Positions 53,901-61,956 of a DNA stretch of 64,000 nucleotides are shown here, one piece after another. The stretch comes from Plotosus lineatus (Eukaryota > Chordata > Actinopteri > Siluriformes > Plotosidae). The stretch covers positions 2,856,747 to 2,920,746 of the forward strand of contig CM045734.1 in NCBI GenBank assembly GCA_024760905.1, read 5' to 3'. The notes beneath the pieces were generated by a model. It ran no database searches. It saw only the letters and a program-made list of their open reading frames with translations, and had not been told where the DNA came from. How positions within the stretch are numbered: the first letter of the stretch is position 1; each line of letters begins with the position of its first letter. The position numbers and the translations under genes are program-made.

Positions 53901-56900
53901 GTGTCGTGTTGTCTTCAAGGAGGAGTTGAAACAGGCTTTGGGTGGTCAGGAAGTGCTTCCAGATGACTGGACAACCACAGCCAATGTGATCAGGGAGACC
54001 GGTAGGAGAGTACTTGGTGTGTCCTCTGGAAGGACACTTGGTGGTGGAATGAGGAAGTGCAGGAGTGTGTACAAAAGAAGAGGTTAGCTAAGAAGAAGTG
54101 GGACACAGAGAGGACCGAAGAGAGTAAACAGGAGTACAGGGAGACACAGCGTAAGGCGAAGGTAGCGGTGTCAAAGGCCAAAAAGTATGATGACTTGTAT
54201 GATAGGTTGGACAGTAAGGAAGGAGAAAATGATTTATACAGGTTGGCACAGCAGAGAAATAATGATGGTAAAGACATGCAGCAAGTTAGAGTGATAAAGA
54301 ACAGAGAGGGAAATGTATTGACTGATGACAGAAGCGTGCTGGGAAGATGGAAAGAGTACTTTGAAGAGCTGATGAATGAGGAAAATGAGAGAGAAAAAAG
54401 AGTAGAAGGGGTGACCGTTGAGGACCAGGAAGTAGCAAAGATAAGTAAGGGTGAAGTGAGGAGGGCATTGAAGAGGATGAAGAGTGGAAAGGCAGTTTGT
54501 CCTGATGACATACCAGTTGAGGTATGGAAGTGTCTAGGGGAGGTAGCAGTATATTTTATGACAAGAATATTCAACAAGGTCTTAGAAAGTGAGCAGATGC
54601 CGGAGGAATGGAGAAGTGTGCTTGTGCCCATTTTTAAGAACAAGGGAGATGTACACATTTATGGCAGCTCCAGAGGGATAAAGTTGATGAGCCATACAAT
54701 GAAGTTGCATGTGGTGCATGAATGCAGTGGTGGTCTAGTGGTATAGGGTGCTGGATCGCTGATCCAAAGGTTGGGGGTTCGAGTCCCACTCCCCACAAGG
54801 TTGTCACTGCCCCCCCCAGTGGAGCTAACTGGGTTATCAAAGGCCGGCCATGTCTCTCACTGTCTATGGTGTGAGGCATGTAAAAGAACCATTGCTGACT
54901 TTCGACAAGAGTAGGCTGCAAAGCCGTCAGCGTGTTTCCGCCCTGCGATGGCCTGGCGAGCTGTCCAAGGTGTACTCTGCCCTCGCCCGAAGTTGGCTGG
55001 GATGGGCGCCAGCCTCCCCGCGACCCAAGTTAGGATTAAGCGGGTACAGAAAATGAACTGAATGATGAACAATGAAGTTATGGGAAAGAATAGTGGAAGC
55101 TAGACTAAAGGCAGAGGTCAACATTTGTGAACATCAGTTTGGTTTCATGCCAAGAAAGAGCACCACAGATGCAGTGTTTGCTTTGAGGATGTTAACAGAG
55201 AAGAACAGAGAAGGTCAGAAGGAGCTGCATTGTGCCTTTGTGGATCTGGAAAAAGCATATGCCAGGGTGCCGAGAGAAGAACTGTGGTATTGTATGTGGA
55301 AGTCTGGAGTGGCAGAATGTTAGAGTGGTACAGGACATGTATGAGAGATGTAAGACAGTGGTGAGGTGTGCTGTTGGTGTGACAGAAGAGTTCAAGGTGG
55401 AGGTGGGACTGCATCAAGGGTCAGCTCTCAGCCCCTTCTTGTTTGCTATGGTGATGGACAGGCTGACAGACTAGGTTAGACAAGAATCTCCATGGACTAT
55501 GATGTTTGTAGATGACATCGTGATCTGTAGTGAGAGCAGAGAACAAGTGGAAGAAAATCAAGAGAGGTGGAGGTATGCCCTGGAAAGGAGAGGAATAAAG
55601 GTTAGTCTCAGTAAGACAGAATACATGTGTGTGAACGACAAGGACCCAAGAGGAACGGTGAGGTTACAGGGGGCAGAGATAAAGAAGGTGGAGGATTTTA
55701 AGTACTTAGGCTCAACAATCCAGAGCAGTGGAGAGTGTGGAAAAGAGGTGAAAAAGCGCATGCAGGCAGGTTGGAATGGATGGAGAAAAGTGTCCGGTGT
55801 GATGTGTGATAGGAAGGTATCGGCAAGAATGAAGGGAAAAGTGTACAAAACGGTAATGAGGCCAGCGATGTTGTATGGTTTAGAGACAGTGGCCCTGGGA
55901 AAAAGACAGGAGTCAGAGTTGGAGGTAGCAGACATGAAAATGTTGAGGTTCTCTTTGGGAGTAACGAGGATGGATAGGATCAGGAATGAGTACATCAGAG
56001 GGACAGCACATGTTAGATCTTTTGGAGACAAAATCAGAGAGACTAGATTGAGATGGTTTGGACATGTACAGAGGAGGGATAGTGAGTATATTGGTAGTAG
56101 GATGCTGAGGTTGGAACTACCAGGCAGAAGGCCCAGAGGAATACCAAAGAGAAGATTTATGGATGTGGTGAAGGCGGACATGAAGGTTGTTGGAGTAAGA
56201 GTAGAAAATGCAGAGGATAGGGTGAGATGGAGGCAGATCATTTGCTGTGGCGACCCCTGAAGGGAACAGCCGAATGGAAAAGAAGAAGAAGAGCAATGGA
56301 TCTTTTACATGCCTCTCACCATAGACATTGAGAGACATGGCCCGCTTTTGATAACCCAGTTAGCTGCACTGGGGGGACTCGAACCCCCAACCTTCGGCTC
56401 AGTGATCCTGCGCCCTATACCACTAGACCACCACTATATATATATATATAATTTTTTTTTGTTTGTTTGTTTTTTTTTTTGTTTTTTTTTTGGGGGGGGG
56501 TGTTTTTTTTTTTTGTATGTTTTTTTTTTAATTAGATGAACATTTCTTCAAAAAAAAAAACCGCAACGCACTGAAGCCGAGGGATCCCTGTTTGTGTATA
56601 TTTTTAATATTTGTGATTGGAATAAATGTCAGTTTTGTGCTGTAAAAATTAAAGGGATTAATGATGCCACTCAGGTTGTACTGGACAACCCGGTTTGGAT
56701 GGCTCACCTGGTGTGCCAGGTGAAAGCGGACCTCAAGGACCAGCTGGCTTAAAAGGCGAAAAAGGCTTCAATGGGAGGCAAGGCTATCTGGGGTTAAATG
56801 GAGAGAAAGGACAAAAAGGTATCCTTGTTTTGGGTGGTGCTGTTTTTTGATATTATTTCCAGGACATTAAATATATATATAATAGATAGTTTGCTCGTAC

Positions 56901-57007
56901 AGTTACAATATTGTTTACAAATTTTTGGGCTAACAATGTAAGTGGTTATTATTCATTCAAACGTTCATTCATTTGCCGAACTGCCTAATCATATTAGGGT
57001 CGTGTGT

Positions 57008-57038
<31 letters not shown>

Positions 57039-58997
57039 GGTCTATAGGCTCTTCTATGACCCCTTCTCCGCCGACACAGGGTGAAGACAGTATGCACAAT
57101 GAACAGCTTTCCAGTGCATTGCAGGACCAATATGCATACAGCTATTACACTCCCACCTAGGGGCAATTTGAACCAGTCAATTAGCTTAATGAGCATGTTT
57201 TTTGGACTATGGTGGGAGGAAACCTAACTTGCCCAATTTGTTGCTCCACCACTCTAGGCATACTTTTCTGCAGAAAATCAACTGCGACCGTGTAGTTATG
57301 TAACTCATCCCAGCTAGTGAGTCGATGATAAAGTGATGAGATTAAGCCTGTTACTCGTTTTTGTTTGTTTGTTTGTTTGTTTGTTTGTTTGTTTGTTTGT
57401 TTGTTTGTTTGTTTGTTTTTAAAGCAGGAACATCAAATGTCTGTTGTCTTTCTTGCAGGTTCTTGTGGAGTTTCTGGTATGCCTGGCGAGCTTATTGTGA
57501 TTACTGAATGTGGGAAGACAGGGCCACCAGGAATTTTTGGGCCATGCGGGTTTCCTGGTCCTAGAGGTGAAATAATTAAGAATTTTCTTTTATTGATGCA
57601 AACAAAGAGGATAAAAATCAAATTTATTATGTTAATAATTGACCAGTGTGGCTTGATGGGAAGGTGCTGGATTACTAATCCCAACCCCCGCATTACCTGG
57701 GTTATCAAAGGCCAGCCATGTTTGTCATTGTCTGTGATGGAGGTTCATGTAAAAGAACCATTGCTGACTTCATAAAGAGGAGCTGCATAGTTTCTGCCTT
57801 GCAATGGCCTGGCGAGCTGTACAGGGTGTATTTTGCCCTCTGGCTGAGCCCCAGCCTCTCCTCAACCTTAATTAGGATGAAGCCATTTTGGAAAATGACT
57901 GAATGTACAGTAATACAGTTCTTGAAGTGAGGCATGTGTGCTTTAATATCATCTCAGGTGATAAAGGTGTAAAAGGAGAAGATGGTCAAGATGGTTTTCC
58001 GGGTTATCCTGGACCTCCAGGTTGTGAAGCTGGCCCTCAGGGGCCACAGGGTCTCTGTGGAAGGCCAGGTGAACCTGGACTTCAGGGCTTGCCAGGGTTA
58101 AAAGGCCACACTGGATTTCCTGGAGGATGCGGCAATCCGGTGAGTGAATAAAGATGAATGAACTTAAAACTGACAAAGAAAGCACTGCAGGCTTGAGCAT
58201 CTATCATGAAAAATTGATGAAGACACGTGAGCCTGCACTGGATGTGTGTTTGTGACTCCTACTTATTCTTCATATCATACTTACTCAAGTAATTTATTGA
58301 ACCTGTCCTTAAAATATAAATGAAACAATTCCAAGTTCTTTCTTTCTTTTTTGAAGGCTTTTTTCTTTGTATATTTTTTTACGAGTACCCTTCATTTAAT
58401 CGTCTCAAGTCCAGTGGGTCAAGTTGAATTAGTTGTGTGTTACAGCCTGAGCTGCTCATGTCTACTCTGAGCTCAGCTTTATTTTGTTGAACAGCCATTA
58501 TTTCACCCTGCACTACTGGTTTGATGCTAAAACGTTGACGTGCAGCGTGGAACTGACCATAAAAACCTGCGCATTCGTTCATGATGCGTTCATTCATGTG
58601 AGATCTGCGCATCGGACCTGAAAGAGGGTTTTCATAATTAAACTTGGGAATTTACTATCAGTTTTGGACATGTATAATAGACTAGATCAGCTTTCCAACC
58701 CGTTCTGAGAAGAGAAAATGCTGTTTTATGTCAGAGGAGAGACCCCTCTAATACATCCAAAAGAATCAGGCAGAGATCTCAGCGGAGAATTACGTGGCTC
58801 TCTCCAAAGCCCGTGGAACAGATCTGAGATGTTCTGTTTGTTGGGAAAAGCAGCTCAAGCACTAAATACACTGACACCAGAATGACCATTTATACTTAGA
58901 AATAATATATTTAGATCCGACGTAAAAACCTATACCAAATCAAATGTGCGAATCAGATGATTCGCTGTGGCGACTCCCGAGAAAGGGAACAAGCCGA

Positions 58998-59033
<36 letters not shown>

Positions 59034-60763
59034 ACATAGATGACAGGGTCGAAAGTTTAAACTGAGAAAAGGTATCATTTTAAGGGGAAAATATGTTGAT
59101 TTTAATTTTCATGGTGTCAACAAATCTAAAAAAAAAAATGGAACAAGGCCATTTTCTCCACTCTGACTACGTCCCCTCTTCTTTGTACAACAGTCTGCAA
59201 ATGCCTGGGGACCGAGGAGACAAGTTTCTAAAGTTTAGAAATAGGAATGCTGTCCCATTCTTGTCTAATACAGGCCTCGAACTATTCAACTGTCTTGGGC
59301 CTTTTTTATTGCACCTTCCTCTTTATGATGCGCCAAATGTTCTGAGAAAAAGATCTGGACTGCAGGCTGGCCATTTCATGTCTGGATGACCTGGCATCCC
59401 AGTTTTCCAGAAAGAATTTCGAATCATGATTCATCTGACCACAAAACAGTTTTCACTTTGCCACAGTCCATTTTAAATGACCCCTGGCCCAGAGAAAATG
59501 CCTGCACTTCTGGGTCCTGTTTAGAAATGGCTTCTTCTTTGTACTGTAGAGTTTCAGCTGGCGACGGCAGATGTCACGTTGGATTGTGTTCACCGACAGT
59601 GGTTTCTGGAAGTATTGCTGAGCTCATTCTATGATTTCTCTTACAGTAGCATTCCTGTTTGTGATGCAGTGCCGTTTAAGAGCTCGAAGATCACGGGCAT
59701 CTGGTATGATTTTTTGGCTTTGACCCTTACGCACAGAGATTGTTCCAGATTCTTTGAATCTTTGGATGATGTTATGCACTGTAGCTGATGATAACTTGAA
59801 ACTATTTGCAATTTTCCTCTGGGAAACACCTTTCTGATACTGCTCCACTATATTTCTGTGCAACATTGGGGAATTGGTGATCCTCTCCCTATCTTTGCAT
59901 CTGAGAGACACTGCCACTCTGAGAAGCTCTTTTTATGCTCAGTCATGTTGCCAATAGACTTCATTGGTGGTTATTGGTCTTCCAGCCTCTTATAGCTATC
60001 TGTCACAACTTATTTGAGATTTGTTGACACCATGAAATTTAAAATCAACATATTTTCCTCTTAAAATTATACATTTTCTCAGTTTAAACCTTTTCCCTGT
60101 CATCTATGTTCTATTTGGAATAAAATATTAAAATTTGGCACTTCCACATCATTGCATTCAGTTTTCACAATTTGGATAGTGTTTTTTTGGAATACGTGTG
60201 TGAGACGGCAAGAGGCATGTTGCATGAAGGAAATATGTAGATTTTATTCTTTTGAAAATCAAAGTGAACACACACACAGTTCAGGACTCCAGTACCTGGA
60301 ATTCTCACTGGCTGCCGGGTTAATTTGACAGCCCTGAATAATATCGATTACAGTAGGCCCTTGACTATTCGAGATTTTGTGAATGTTTGTGTGGGAGTTT
60401 TTAATGTTTATTCAAGCGCAAAGTATCCACTTCATGTCATTTCTAGGTATCCACTTTATGTAAATATGATTTATATATGTCTGATGATATATATATGTCT
60501 GTCTTCCTTTCGGCTTTTCCCCTTTTACTCGGGAGTCGCCACAGCGAATCATCTGATTCGCACGTTTGATTTGGCAGAGGTTTTTACGTCGGATGCCCTT
60601 CCTGTCACAACCCTTTTTAGCAAGGGACAGAAACACGCTGACGACTTTGCAGCTACTCTTTATGAAAGTCAGCAATGGTTCTTTTACATGCCTCTCACCA
60701 TAGACAGTGAGAGACATGGCCCACCTTTGATAAACCAGTTAGCTGCACTGTGGGATATATATA

Positions 60764-60839
<76 letters not shown>

Positions 60840-61910
60840 ATTTCAAATATATAGTAATTTGAAGGAAGTCAGTGACTGCAAAGTAGTAGTGGGTGAGAGT
60901 GTTGCCAAACAGCATAGGATGGTGGTGTGCAGGATGACGCTGATGGTGAGGAAGGTGAAGAAGGCAAAGGCAGAGCAGAAGACAAAGTGGTGGAAGCTGA
61001 AAAAGGAAGAGTGTCATGTTGTCTTCAAGGAGGAGTGATATGATACATGGGGGTTTACTTCCAGGTTCAGAACTCGCAGATTATCTTCATTCGCGGGAGG
61101 GGCCAGAACTAAACCCCAGCGAATAACGAGGGCCAACTGTAATTCAAACTGGAATGCACATATTCTGTTTTTGGAACAAATTTTTGAGCAGGTCCAAAAT
61201 GTTTCACCAAGACCGCAAATACTGATCATTTTGACCTCCCAAAACACAATCACATTTGGATAACTGCCTTCTTCAAACTGCCTGTAGGGGTGTGTTTCTG
61301 TGTGTGTATTGTAGTGGCAATCCTGTTCAGGGTATACCCTGCCTTCACTCAGCGTCACCTGCAACAGCCTCCCTAAAAACCTAGTAGGATTAAGTGGCTC
61401 AGCAAATGATAATAACTGAGGGTTCTTATTTTGCCATCACCCGGCCATGACACAATTGTTACTGTGGAGCCAGTACTTTATAGCAAGGATAAGTTTTGAG
61501 CTGATTATTCAGGTTTTTGTAGTATGCCATACTATATTTGTAGTATAAGCCATTCACTTTATACAAAAATAAAACGCTTCCTGCAGAAAGTATGTCCGAT
61601 ATGGCATGACGAAATGTTCTGCTTACTGGTTTTAGGGTGACCCAGGCCTGACTGGATCTCAAGGAGTCCCTGGTTTCCCTGGATTTGATGGTCTAAAAGG
61701 TACAATGACCTCATTAACATGATATGATTTGTTTTTATTTTATTGAGTGACTTCCATGCCTTTCAGAGTGATGTCTTTACGTTGTTGTCACAAATTAGGT
61801 GATAGAGGAGATTCTATAGGAACACCAGGACCTCCAGGATTGAGAGGTGCGTTTGGACAAAATGGGTTGCCAGGTAAGTATAGAGACCTCATTACCACTA
61901 ACAAAAAAAA

Positions 61911-61956
<46 letters not shown>

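Larger units (their letters stand above)
52268..56594. mobile_element. ACAGGGATCCCTC-ended MITE, outermost layer of a five-level nest
   Basis: Left end ACAGGGATCCCTCACTTTCCGAGGC and right end GCCGAGGGATCCCTGT. The flanking TA/T suggests a Tc/mariner-type target. The internal sequence belonging to this element is only about 0.5 kb; the rest is later insertions (a SINE, an RTE and a second SINE). A T- and G-rich low-complexity stretch lies at 56440-56530. Confidence 0.7.
60351..61140. mobile_element. CAGTAGGCCCT-ended DNA transposon (pogo/Tigger-like), nonautonomous
   Basis: Ends CAGTAGGCCCTTGACTATTCG and GCGAATAACGAGGGCCAACTG, with TA on both outer sides. It contains a minus-strand SINE, a TG repeat and an internal RTE fragment, so little of the original interior remains. 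Another end of the family is at 14222. Confidence 0.7.
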
